From Candidatus Aegiribacteria sp. (lineage in GTDB: Bacteria > Fermentibacterota > Fermentibacteria > Fermentibacterales > JCC-6), in contig JAUVEU010000016.1 in assembly GCA_030594645.1 (NCBI GenBank), forward strand, positions 1 to 47,691: a stretch of DNA of 47,691 nt. Direction: 5' to 3'. Shown one piece after another: positions 26,849 to 34,205 of this stretch. A program made the translations under genes and the position numbers. The notes under the pieces were generated by a model, which saw only the letters and a list, made by a program, of their open reading frames with translations, was not told the origin of the DNA and searched no databases. Every line of letters begins with the position of its first letter. The first letter of the stretch is position 1.

Positions 26849-27433
26849 TCCTGATCTGATCAGGATGTCTGAATCTTCCCGATAACCCTTCATTGGTGAA
26901 AGAAGTCCACGTAAAGATCCCTCTATCATTTCTGCAGGAAACTTACCAACCTTCAATGATCTACCATCAACAGTGATCTCAATTCTCCCAGGAGCATAAA
27001 AACACTCCTCTTCCCTCCTGTCACCTTTCAGAATCGCTTCCGCCATGCGCAGGCAGTCCATTCCACATCTGCCGCATTCCTCTTCAGTTTTCTGTGGCAA
27101 AAGATGAAAAGTGTTTCTGTATATGGCGGCATAATCCGTATCTGCATTTTCACCGTCAAATACTGCCAGTACTAGTGGATTTGCGGAAGTTACTTCCCCC
27201 CCGCAATCTACAATCGGCGCGATCAGCTTACAGTCGGTTGGAATGATAGCAAGGTCGGGGGGCATTGATTCAAGCAAACCTTCAATGGATGACTCACCAG
27301 GAAATATTGCTTCGCTTTCACCGGACAGATTCGTGGATATCACGCAGATTGCCCTGTCAGACAAAGCTGAGCAGAATCTGGAAATAAATTCTCTCCTTGC
27401 TGCCGGCTCTCCCTTTACTTTCAGACACTTCAT
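26828..27433 (-). CDS. MobB-related protein, probable role in molybdenum/tungsten cofactor maturation
   Basis: A 201-residue protein beside the tungstate transporter genes. The second half resembles the C-terminal extension of MobB-type proteins from anaerobes: CGRCGMDCLRMAEAILKGD (Cx2Cx3C, about residues 121-128), then DGRSLKVGKFPAEMIEGSL and a final LLSPMKGY. The first half is only MobB-like in outline and lacks the P-loop GxxxxGKT, so it would not bind GTP in the usual way. The three cysteines could bind metal. The start (27433) has GGAGA and lies 12 bases from wtpC, so co-transcription is likely. The last residues, GGSNLSS, and the stop are encoded by the inverted repeat of the RAYT element, so the original C-terminus may have been replaced. 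Assignment is moderate. Confidence 0.55.
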   Translation of the reverse strand: MKCLKVKGEPAARREFISRFCSALSDRAICVISTNLSGESEAIFPGESSIEGLLESMPPDLAIIPTDCKLIAPIVDCGGEVTSANPLVLAVFDGENADTDYAAIYRNTFHLLPQKTEEECGRCGMDCLRMAEAILKGDRREEECFYAPGRIEITVDGRSLKVGKFPAEMIEGSLRGLLSPMKGYREDSDILIRSGGSNLSS

Positions 27434-27445
27434 AGAATCTCCTTC

Positions 27446-28471
27446 TCAGAAAACATGAACGGCACTTGCCTTGAAGGATATATACACATCCTGGCCTTTT
27501 GTCAGATTCAGTTCCGATAAAGCGCTTCTGGTAACAGATGAAATTAATAAAAGATTACCGCAAGCTACAGAGATACTGAAAATTGAACCTGTGCGTTCAA
27601 CAGATGATATTTTTCCAGTAAAGTGATTTCGTTCACTTGTAACTGTAGCTTCCCTTGAAACAACTATCGACTCCGGTGGTATCGCCAGAAACCCATGTCC
27701 ACTTTTATTCTTTGTGTGTCTGACAAGATGTCCTTTTACGCTAGCTCCATCTTCACTGAACTCTGCAGGGAAAACATTCTTCATTCCCATAAATGATGCC
27801 ATGAACGGAGTTTTCGGGCTGTAAAATATTTCGTCTATCGTTCCTGCCTGTTCGATTTTTCCATCCCTTATCACGGCACCGTGAGTACCCATTGAAAGGG
27901 CATCGGTGAAATCGTGGGTTGTCATCAGGAAAGTCGTTTCTGTTTCACTGTGAAGCCGTCTGAGTTCACTTCTGATTTCCCCTTTGAACATCTGATCAAG
28001 GGAACTGAGCGGTTCATCCAGGAGAATAACTCCGGGGTCTGTTATAAGTACACGGGCAAGTGCAGTCCGCTGTTTTTCTCCTCCGCTGAGTTTCTCTGGC
28101 AATCTGTCCAGAAGCCGCTCCAGGTTGAGGATTTCCACAAGCTTATCGAAATCGTACTCGATAATGTTCTGCGAATAGCGAACCCCGAACATGATGTTCT
28201 GCTTCACAGACAGGTGTGGAAAAAGGGCGGTATCCTGATAAACGATGCCAACGCTCCGTCTGCCTGGCGGGTTTTCTGTAACATCTTCGCCATTAATCTC
28301 AATGGTACCTGAATCCTGTCTGACAAGTCCGGCAATCGTCTCAAGGAGGAGGGTTTTTCCCGAGCCGGTGGGCCCCATGAGTATGAAGAATACGCTTTCT
28401 GGTATTTCAAGGTACAGTGAACCCAGCTGAAAGCCTTTGAAAGTGACTCTGATGTCCTTCAGGCTTATCAA
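27446..28471 (-). CDS. wtpC: Tungstate/molybdate ABC transporter ATP-binding protein
   Basis: A 341-residue ATPase. Walker A GPTGSGKT (about residues 33-40), Q-loop YQDTALFPHL, signature LSGGEKQR, Walker B VILLDEPLSSLD and the switch His in TTHD are all present. The last 70 residues (TGKISSVERTGS onward) form a TOBE/MOP-type oxyanion-sensing domain, as in ModC and WtpC. The start is TTG at 28471, overlapping the permease stop in a TTGA arrangement. The specificity call follows from the adjacent WtpA-type binding protein. The MOP domain may allow feedback inhibition by the oxyanion. Confidence 0.9.
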   Translation of the reverse strand: MISLKDIRVTFKGFQLGSLYLEIPESVFFILMGPTGSGKTLLLETIAGLVRQDSGTIEINGEDVTENPPGRRSVGIVYQDTALFPHLSVKQNIMFGVRYSQNIIEYDFDKLVEILNLERLLDRLPEKLSGGEKQRTALARVLITDPGVILLDEPLSSLDQMFKGEIRSELRRLHSETETTFLMTTHDFTDALSMGTHGAVIRDGKIEQAGTIDEIFYSPKTPFMASFMGMKNVFPAEFSEDGASVKGHLVRHTKNKSGHGFLAIPPESIVVSREATVTSERNHFTGKISSVERTGSIFSISVACGNLLLISSVTRSALSELNLTKGQDVYISFKASAVHVF

Positions 28472-29250
28472 ACCGTTCTCCGCTTCCTGGAAGTGAGAAT
28501 TCTCAGGGCAATGAATATCATTAAGCTCATTGCGATAAGTATGAATGCTACCGGCTGGGAATACTCAAGACCGTAAGCCTGGTAACGCTCGAACATCAGA
28601 ACAGGAGCGATCATCGGATGATAGGCAATAACAATAACCGCACCAAATTCGCTGAGTGCCCTTGCTGCACTCATTATTGTTCCAGCGACCATACTTCTTC
28701 CCGCAAGGGGAAGTGTAACTCGCCTGAATGTGGACAGTTTTGATGCGCCAAGTGTCATCGAAACTTTCTCAAGCCTTACCGGAACGGATGCGAAACCTTC
28801 CTTTGCGGCGTTTATGAAAAATGGTATCGATACGAATACAAGAACTGTAATGATCCCGGCAGGACTTCCCATTATCCTTATTCCCAGGTCCGCTAAAATT
28901 TTGCCGAACCAGTGGTTTCTGCCGGTTACGGCAAGAATTGCTATACCCACAACCGGATGCGGTATAACTATGGGTATATCAACAATGCTCTCAACAAGAT
29001 TCTTCCCTGGAAAATCCTTCCTTGCAAGCAGGTACGCGAAAGGGGTTCCCAGTATCAGACAGATGACTGCGGCCATTCCAGATGTGTAAAGACTCAGGAG
29101 AACGGCGTTCATTATCTCCCCGTCGTGCAGGGACTCCCAGATAATTCCCGGAGACGGCGCCGTAGCGATATTTACCAGCGGAAGAACCAGGAAGGCCAGC
29201 ACCACAACCGCGAATGCGATGCAGATCCATATGAAGGGACCTGATTTCAC
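28468..29250 (-). CDS. wtpB: Tungstate/molybdate ABC transporter permease
   Basis: A 260-residue permease with about six membrane helices. The EAA loop that contacts the ATPase is visible as TLGASKLSTFRRVTLPLAGRS (about residues 165-185; only the central GASKLSTFRRV is diagnostic). It is close in layout to ModB and WtpB. The start is GTG at 29250, three bases after the wtpA stop, and the end overlaps wtpC by 4 bases. The three genes are therefore one coupled transcript that reads on into the MobB-like gene. Confidence 0.9.
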   Translation of the reverse strand: MKSGPFIWICIAFAVVVLAFLVLPLVNIATAPSPGIIWESLHDGEIMNAVLLSLYTSGMAAVICLILGTPFAYLLARKDFPGKNLVESIVDIPIVIPHPVVGIAILAVTGRNHWFGKILADLGIRIMGSPAGIITVLVFVSIPFFINAAKEGFASVPVRLEKVSMTLGASKLSTFRRVTLPLAGRSMVAGTIMSAARALSEFGAVIVIAYHPMIAPVLMFERYQAYGLEYSQPVAFILIAMSLMIFIALRILTSRKRRTV

Positions 29251-29253
29251 TGT

Positions 29254-30204
29254 TTACTCGATCAGGTCAGCAAGACATTCCGGAATAGATGCTGTATCAG
29301 TCTCAGAGGAGATTCTGCATGGAATGAACGGAGGCTGTCCCATTTCCGCCAGTACAGCAAGGCCACCCTCGGGTGACAGTATGTATTCAAGGAATGCTAT
29401 GGCCGCATCTTTATTAGGTGACCAGTTTATCAATGTTATTCCATATGCGATCGGTGCGCCTGTAACAGTTCTTGTCTCACCCGGGGAGTTTCCTGCTATC
29501 TCGGTTGATGCCGTTGAGTACAGGTTCGCGAAATCAGGGTCTCCCAGATTGATTTCAGCCGGGAAATCAACGTATTCAAGATCGTGCTGAACCGCCACCG
29601 AAAGGTATTCAAACGCATAATCCAGATGCCCGCTTTCAAGAAGCGAAATCAGATCTACCGATCTGGGTCTGACATTCCTTTCATCACGGTTTTCCAGAAG
29701 AGAAACTGCAACCCCCGGAATACCGTAATACTTTTCAGCAAGCTGCAGCACCAGCAAGGTTCTGTAACCGCAGGGGTCAGCGTCCGGATCGGAATGGCCC
29801 CATTCAACAACGTCATTTTGAAGTATCTCGATCCAGTTATCCGCGGTTATCTCATCCGCAAAACGACTTCCAGGAGTATAAGCAAGCACCATTCTGTTGG
29901 TTGCGAATATGGCGTTCCATGACGCAAATTCGGGAATCAGCATATTGTCTATTACCCTGTAATCTGCTGAAGCCATTATATCACAGTCTTCCCTGCTCAA
30001 TTCGGTTATCTTCCTGGCGCACGCAACGCTTCCTGCGGATTCTCTTCTTATATCAACATCCGGATACATCGATTCGAACTGATCTTCAATAATCTCAAGA
30101 GGAACCGCCAGACTTCCAGCATGGAATATTGTAACAATTCCTGAAATATCCCCTGCAAGCAGAATTGCCGACAGTAAAAAAATAGCAACAGTGCTTTTTC
30201 TCAA
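29254..30204 (-). CDS. wtpA: Tungstate/molybdate-binding periplasmic protein (WtpA type)
   Basis: A 316-residue exported binding protein. A signal peptide runs to about LLAGDISG. The motifs IFHAGSLAVPLE, RESAGSVACARKITEL, IMASADYRVIDNMLIPE, RMVLAYTPGSRF, NWIEILQ and DPDADPCGYRTLLVLQLAE match WtpA, the archaeal-type protein that binds tungstate very tightly, better than they match ModA. No lipobox Cys is evident. The start is TTG at 30204 behind an excellent GGAGGT site. It heads the wtpABC-mobB-like operon next to a tungsten enzyme locus, which supports tungstate as the substrate. Confidence 0.92.
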   Translation of the reverse strand: MRKSTVAIFLLSAILLAGDISGIVTIFHAGSLAVPLEIIEDQFESMYPDVDIRRESAGSVACARKITELSREDCDIMASADYRVIDNMLIPEFASWNAIFATNRMVLAYTPGSRFADEITADNWIEILQNDVVEWGHSDPDADPCGYRTLLVLQLAEKYYGIPGVAVSLLENRDERNVRPRSVDLISLLESGHLDYAFEYLSVAVQHDLEYVDFPAEINLGDPDFANLYSTASTEIAGNSPGETRTVTGAPIAYGITLINWSPNKDAAIAFLEYILSPEGGLAVLAEMGQPPFIPCRISSETDTASIPECLADLIE

Positions 30205-30273
30205 CTACTACCTCCATGTAAAAAAGTAATTATTCAGATTGGTTATATACCCGTTATGTCGATTTGACACAAT

Positions 30274-30293
30274 GGGGTCGGGCGTCTGACCCC
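30274..30293. repeat. REP-like GGGGTC hairpin abutting the thiF stop
   Basis: GGGGTC (30274-30279) and GACCCC (30288-30293) form a 6-bp stem with an 8-base loop, two bases before the minus-strand stop codon of the ThiF-like gene (30295-30297). It shares the GGGTC core with the repeats at guaA and at the RAYT element. It could serve as a terminator arm but has no T run. Confidence 0.5.
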
Positions 30294-30294
30294 G

Positions 30295-30903
30295 CTATGA
30301 CGGCCTTGCCAGAAATTCGATGATTTCGTTTGCCATCATATTTGCGACGATACCTACCCTGGCGGATAAAGTCCCCTGTGAAAGGTCGCTCTCCTGATCG
30401 CCCACAAGGGTAAAATCCTGTCTCCTGTCCACTCTGATTAAATCAGTTCTACCGTATCCCGCGAGCCCTGAACAAGCAACAATCGGTCTTCCAGGAAGCC
30501 CTGTCAGCCAGGATTCAAGGAGCATCACTTTTGCTTCGGCACTGTCAAACGCTTCAACAAGAAAATCACACTCAGAAAAGATAGAGCAGGCATTCTGTTC
30601 GTCTATTATCCTGTTATGAATTTCTATTTTTGCATCTGGATTTATCAATTCCAGATTATGCCTCAGTGCTTCAACCTTGGGATATCCTATCTGATCCGTG
30701 AAATAGAACTGTCTGTTGAGATTGGGCAGTTCAACGGAATCAAAATCAGCAATCACAAGCCTGCCCACACCCGCGCGGATGAGTATTGCCGCAACATTTG
30801 ATCCTATTCCACCAGCTCCGGCAATACCCACTGATGATCTGTTAAGAAAAAAAGTGATACCGGACGGATTATCTCGAAAAGCATTGGTTTCTTCATTAAT
30901 CAT
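30295..30903 (-). CDS. ThiF-family sulfur-carrier adenylyltransferase (E1-like)
   Basis: A 202-residue E1-like enzyme. GIAGAGGIGSN near residue 27 binds ATP, and LVIADFDSVELPNLNRQFY contains the conserved Asp and the Arg finger region. VEAFDSAEAK is the middle motif. CxxC zinc pairs are absent, as in the short ThiF/MoeB type from anaerobes. It would adenylate the Gly-Gly end of a ThiS or MoaD-like carrier. Such a carrier is encoded at 36241-36438 at the far end of the adjacent divergent operon, which suggests that the two act together in dithiolene synthesis for the tungsten cofactor, although thiamin-type sulfur transfer cannot be excluded. The start lacks a good ribosome binding site. Confidence 0.85.
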   Translation of the reverse strand: MINEETNAFRDNPSGITFFLNRSSVGIAGAGGIGSNVAAILIRAGVGRLVIADFDSVELPNLNRQFYFTDQIGYPKVEALRHNLELINPDAKIEIHNRIIDEQNACSIFSECDFLVEAFDSAEAKVMLLESWLTGLPGRPIVACSGLAGYGRTDLIRVDRRQDFTLVGDQESDLSQGTLSARVGIVANMMANEIIEFLARPS

Positions 30904-31068
30904 ATTGAAATTCTAAACAATCATTTCGGTATGTGCCAGCACACATTAAGGAGGGTTGTTTCCTGCTCCTGCAATTTGTAACTTTCATGCGTATATTTCT
31001 GTGGTATTTTTCATTATCACTATTAGAAGAATTTTTGCAACTACTGGCGCAAACACAGGGAGTTATTT

Positions 31069-31878
31069 ATGGCAAGTACACATAACGCCGGTAAGATTCT
31101 TGAGAAGCAGAAGGTTCTCGGTACTTTCGAGTACAACCCTGAACCATCCATACGAGGATATACGGGGAATATACTCAGAGTTGATATCTCAGAACCTTCC
31201 TTCAGAATCATACCTGTAACCGAAAAAATGAAAGAGGTTTTCACCGGAGGAAAAGGTTTTGACCTCTGGCTGATGTGGCAGGAAGTAACCTCTAAAACAA
31301 AATGGGACAGCCCCGAGAACCCTATCTGCATTGCTGCAGGACCGCTTGGTGGGACTCCTTCTTTTTCCGGTTCAGGCAAATCCATTGTAACTACTATATC
31401 CCCCACAACCGGATCCGCGGTGGATTCCAATGTTGGAGGACACTTCGGCCCATTACTGAAATTCTCAGGATTCGACAGTCTTGTTATCACCGGAAAATCT
31501 GAGAATGAGGTGATAGTCTTCATTGACGGAATGAACGGGAAAGTACAGGTAATTGAATCACCCCTTCTTTCAGTGAACTCCCACCTGGCCGCAGAAGAAC
31601 TGGCTGAAATGTATTCCGATAATGATGACGACAAGCGGCATATTTCAACGGTTTCATCCGGCATCGGAGCGGATCATGCATGGATTGGATGCCTTAATTT
31701 CTCCTGGTGGGACTGGAGAAGAAAAACCATGAGGCTGAAACAGGCCGGAAGGGGTGGAACAGGCACCGTATTCCGCAATAAGGGGCTAAAAGCACTCGTG
31801 GTCAAAGCTCCCCAGACAAGACCTGTATGGACAATTTCACAGCAGGATACTGCTCCTCGGGAGGTATCCAATGATTGA
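31069..31878 (+). CDS. Aldehyde ferredoxin oxidoreductase N-terminal domain as a separate protein
   Basis: A 269-residue protein equal to the first domain of tungsten aldehyde oxidoreductases (AFOR_N). GYTGNILRVDIS starts the domain at residue 30; FTGGKGFDLWLMW, CIAAGPLGGTPSFSGSGK, SNVGGHFGPLLKFSGFD and the pterin-binding RGGTGTVFRNKGLKALVV follow in family order. Normal enzymes of about 600 residues continue into the Fe-S and active-site domains; here the protein stops about 25 residues after the domain. The missing part is fused to a NuoG-like N-terminus at 34205-36193. ATG 31069 follows GGGAG, and the last 8 bases overlap the NuoE-like start, so the subunits are co-translated. A decayed frame is unlikely because the domain ends cleanly. 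Confidence 0.9.
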   Translation: MASTHNAGKILEKQKVLGTFEYNPEPSIRGYTGNILRVDISEPSFRIIPVTEKMKEVFTGGKGFDLWLMWQEVTSKTKWDSPENPICIAAGPLGGTPSFSGSGKSIVTTISPTTGSAVDSNVGGHFGPLLKFSGFDSLVITGKSENEVIVFIDGMNGKVQVIESPLLSVNSHLAAEELAEMYSDNDDDKRHISTVSSGIGADHAWIGCLNFSWWDWRRKTMRLKQAGRGGTGTVFRNKGLKALVVKAPQTRPVWTISQQDTAPREVSND

Positions 31879-32332
31879 TATAAAAATAGTAGACGTAATT
31901 ATTGAAAAATGGAATTCCGATCCCGACTTCGTTATCGAAATGATGCAGGATGTTCAGGATGAATTTCGATACATCCCTAAGGAAGCCCTGGAAAGAATAT
32001 CCGATAGAACCGATAAACCAAGGGGCAAGCTGTTCCATATAGCAACCTTCTACAGGGCTTTCAGCCTTGAGCAAAGAGGTGAAAAGGAAATCCAGGTCTG
32101 CATGGGAACAGCGTGCTACGTTAAAGGGGCTCCGGATGTTCTCGCGGCCCTGGAAAGAGAACTTGGCATATCAAGCGGAGAAACGACTCCGGATGGCAAA
32201 TTCACACTTACTGAAGTCAGGTGTCTTGGCTGCTGTGGAATTGCTCCGGTGATAACGATTGGGAATGATGTTATCGCAGATGTCAAACCTTCACAGGTAA
32301 GCAACCTTATCTCCAATTACTGCAAGAGCTGA
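31871..32332 (+). CDS. NuoE/HydC-like [2Fe-2S] subunit
   Basis: A 153-residue thioredoxin-fold ferredoxin, as in the 24-kDa subunit of complex I and in NAD-linked hydrogenases and formate dehydrogenases. The cluster ligands are Cys77-x4-Cys82 (VCMGTACYVKG) and Cys118-x3-Cys122 (RCLGCCG). The N-terminal helical domain is present (DEFRYIPKEAL). It would relay electrons next to the FMN subunit. The ATG lies in the sequence ATGATTGA shared with the preceding stop and follows GGGAGGT. Confidence 0.93.
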   Translation: MIDIKIVDVIIEKWNSDPDFVIEMMQDVQDEFRYIPKEALERISDRTDKPRGKLFHIATFYRAFSLEQRGEKEIQVCMGTACYVKGAPDVLAALERELGISSGETTPDGKFTLTEVRCLGCCGIAPVITIGNDVIADVKPSQVSNLISNYCKS

Positions 32333-32342
32333 GGGAGTTATC

Positions 32343-34205
32343 ATGAATACCAATGCAATAGATCGATTGAAAACTCTTCTTGAATCATCTTCAGATGATA
32401 CAAATGATGCGCCAGTAATCCTCACGGTCCATCTCGGCACTTGTGGAATAGCCGCTGGAGCTGGCAAAACGCTGGAAACTGTGAAAACAACTCTTGCATC
32501 CGGAAGCGTTCAGCCCATTGAATTGAGATCCAGCAGTTGCGCAGGCCTTTGTAGTTATGAGCCCATGGTATCCGTCAGCAGGAATGGTGAGCGACCGATG
32601 ATGTACCTTGATGTTACCGAGGACAAGGTCAATGACCTGTTCGATTGTATCAGAGGAGTAAAAACAGCTGAAGAATGCCATTTACAGATTATTACCCATG
32701 ATGATCCCTTTTACCTCAAGCAGCAAACGGTAGTATTTATCAATCGAGGACTCATTGATCCGGAAAGCCTTGATGATGCTCTTGCAAGTGGTGCTTACAA
32801 AGGTCTGGCCAGTATACTGGATAATATGGATCCAGCAGAAGTAATCACAGAAATAACGAAATCGGGACTTCGAGGAAGGGGTGGTGGTGGTTTTCCTGCC
32901 GGAGTGAAATGGTCTTCCTGCGTAAGTGCGGCTGAACGTACTGAAGGCATTCCTGTAATTGTATGCAATGCAGATGAGGGAGACCCTGGTGCATATATGG
33001 ACAGGTCTATTCTGGAGTCCGATCCTCATTCGATCATAGAGGGTATGGCCATCGGAGCATACGCGATCGGGGCTGAGGAAGGTTATATTTACATCCGAAA
33101 AGAGTACCCCCTTGCTATGGAAATTCTTGAGAATGCAATCCGGCAAGCTCGCGATAGAAATCTGCTTGGAAAGGGTTTACTCGGAACCGATTTCTCTTTT
33201 GATCTCGTCATTCACCGAGGAGCAGGAGCATTTGTCTGCGGTGAATCATCCGCACTCATGGTCTCAATGAGCGGTATGCCTGGTGAACCCCGGTCAAAGT
33301 ACATTCATACTGTTGAATACGGTTACAAGGGACGTCCAACAGTCCTCAACAACGTCGAGACCCTTGCTAATGTTCCGAGAATCATTACACGGGGATCCAA
33401 ATGGTTTGCATCCATGGGAACCGGAGATGTTTCCGAGAATCCGTGGAACGGCTCATCCGGTACGAAGGTCTTCTCGCTGGTCGGGGATGTTAAGAATGCT
33501 GGTTTAGTTGAGATTCCCATGGGGATAACTCTCCGTGAGATCATCTACGATATCGGCGGAGGCATTCCAGGCGGGAAGGAATTCAAGGCTGTTCAGACCG
33601 GAGGCCCCTCCGGAGGAGTTCTCCCCGCTGACAAGCTTGACCTTCCTGTTGATTTCGACACTCTCACCGATGCAGGCTCCATGATGGGGTCAGGCGGTAT
33701 GGTTGTCATGGACAACGAAACATGCATGATCCAGATAGCAAAGTACTTCGTTGACTTTCTCAAGGATGAGTCCTGCGGCAAGTGTACACCCTGCAGAGAA
33801 GGGCTTGTCGCCCTTGGAACCATTCTGGATAGAATAATCAGCGGAGATGGCCGCCAGGGTGACATCGAGCTTCTCGAGGAATATGGACAGAACATGTGTG
33901 AAACCAGCCTCTGCGCACTGGGCCAGACCGCGGCCAATCCAGTTCTCAGCACCATCGAGTACTTTCGGGATGAATATGAAGAACATATCAGAGACGGAAA
34001 ATGCGGAGCGCTCAAGTGCAAAGCGCTTATTGAGTACCACATTAACGCGGAGAACTGTACCGGCTGCACTATCTGCGCCAGAAACTGCCCTGCAGATGCA
34101 ATCAGGGGCAACCTGAAAGAGCCACATGTGATAGATCAGGAGAAATGTATACGCTGCGGGGTCTGCAGGGAAGTATGCAACTTCAACGCGGTGGAGGTGC
34201 TATAA
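32343..34205 (+). CDS. NuoF/HydB-like NAD(H)- and FMN-binding subunit with C-terminal ferredoxin domain
   Basis: A 620-residue flavoprotein. An N-terminal thioredoxin-like [2Fe-2S] region (residues 1-115, with Cys34, Cys66 and Cys70) precedes the NuoF core. The FMN-binding GLRGRGGGGFPAGVKW is at about 175-190, the NAD site GAGAFVCGESSAL near 300, and the [4Fe-4S] ligands in ESCGKCTPCREG near 478. The C-terminus adds two [4Fe-4S] motifs, CTGCTICARNC and CIRCGVCREVC. This is the architecture of HydB-type subunits in electron-bifurcating enzymes. It implies that the aldehyde oxidoreductase in this operon passes electrons to NAD, and perhaps to ferredoxin as well. The start has GGGAG, and the TAA stop shares one base with the next ATG. 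Confidence 0.93.
   Translation: MNTNAIDRLKTLLESSSDDTNDAPVILTVHLGTCGIAAGAGKTLETVKTTLASGSVQPIELRSSSCAGLCSYEPMVSVSRNGERPMMYLDVTEDKVNDLFDCIRGVKTAEECHLQIITHDDPFYLKQQTVVFINRGLIDPESLDDALASGAYKGLASILDNMDPAEVITEITKSGLRGRGGGGFPAGVKWSSCVSAAERTEGIPVIVCNADEGDPGAYMDRSILESDPHSIIEGMAIGAYAIGAEEGYIYIRKEYPLAMEILENAIRQARDRNLLGKGLLGTDFSFDLVIHRGAGAFVCGESSALMVSMSGMPGEPRSKYIHTVEYGYKGRPTVLNNVETLANVPRIITRGSKWFASMGTGDVSENPWNGSSGTKVFSLVGDVKNAGLVEIPMGITLREIIYDIGGGIPGGKEFKAVQTGGPSGGVLPADKLDLPVDFDTLTDAGSMMGSGGMVVMDNETCMIQIAKYFVDFLKDESCGKCTPCREGLVALGTILDRIISGDGRQGDIELLEEYGQNMCETSLCALGQTAANPVLSTIEYFRDEYEEHIRDGKCGALKCKALIEYHINAENCTGCTICARNCPADAIRGNLKEPHVIDQEKCIRCGVCREVCNFNAVEVL

Noticed and set aside
30205-30294. Molybdenum cofactor riboswitch upstream of wtpA or thiF
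   Set aside because: wtpA has only the short gap to thiF, and neither that nor 30904-31068 shows a convincing multi-stem structure.
31041-31664. 207-codon minus-strand frame inside the AOR N-domain gene
   Set aside because: It is antisense to a clear family match and has no motif or start signal.
33593-34127. Long minus-strand frames (172 and 145 codons) inside the NuoF-like gene
   Set aside because: They are shadows of a well-conserved coding region.
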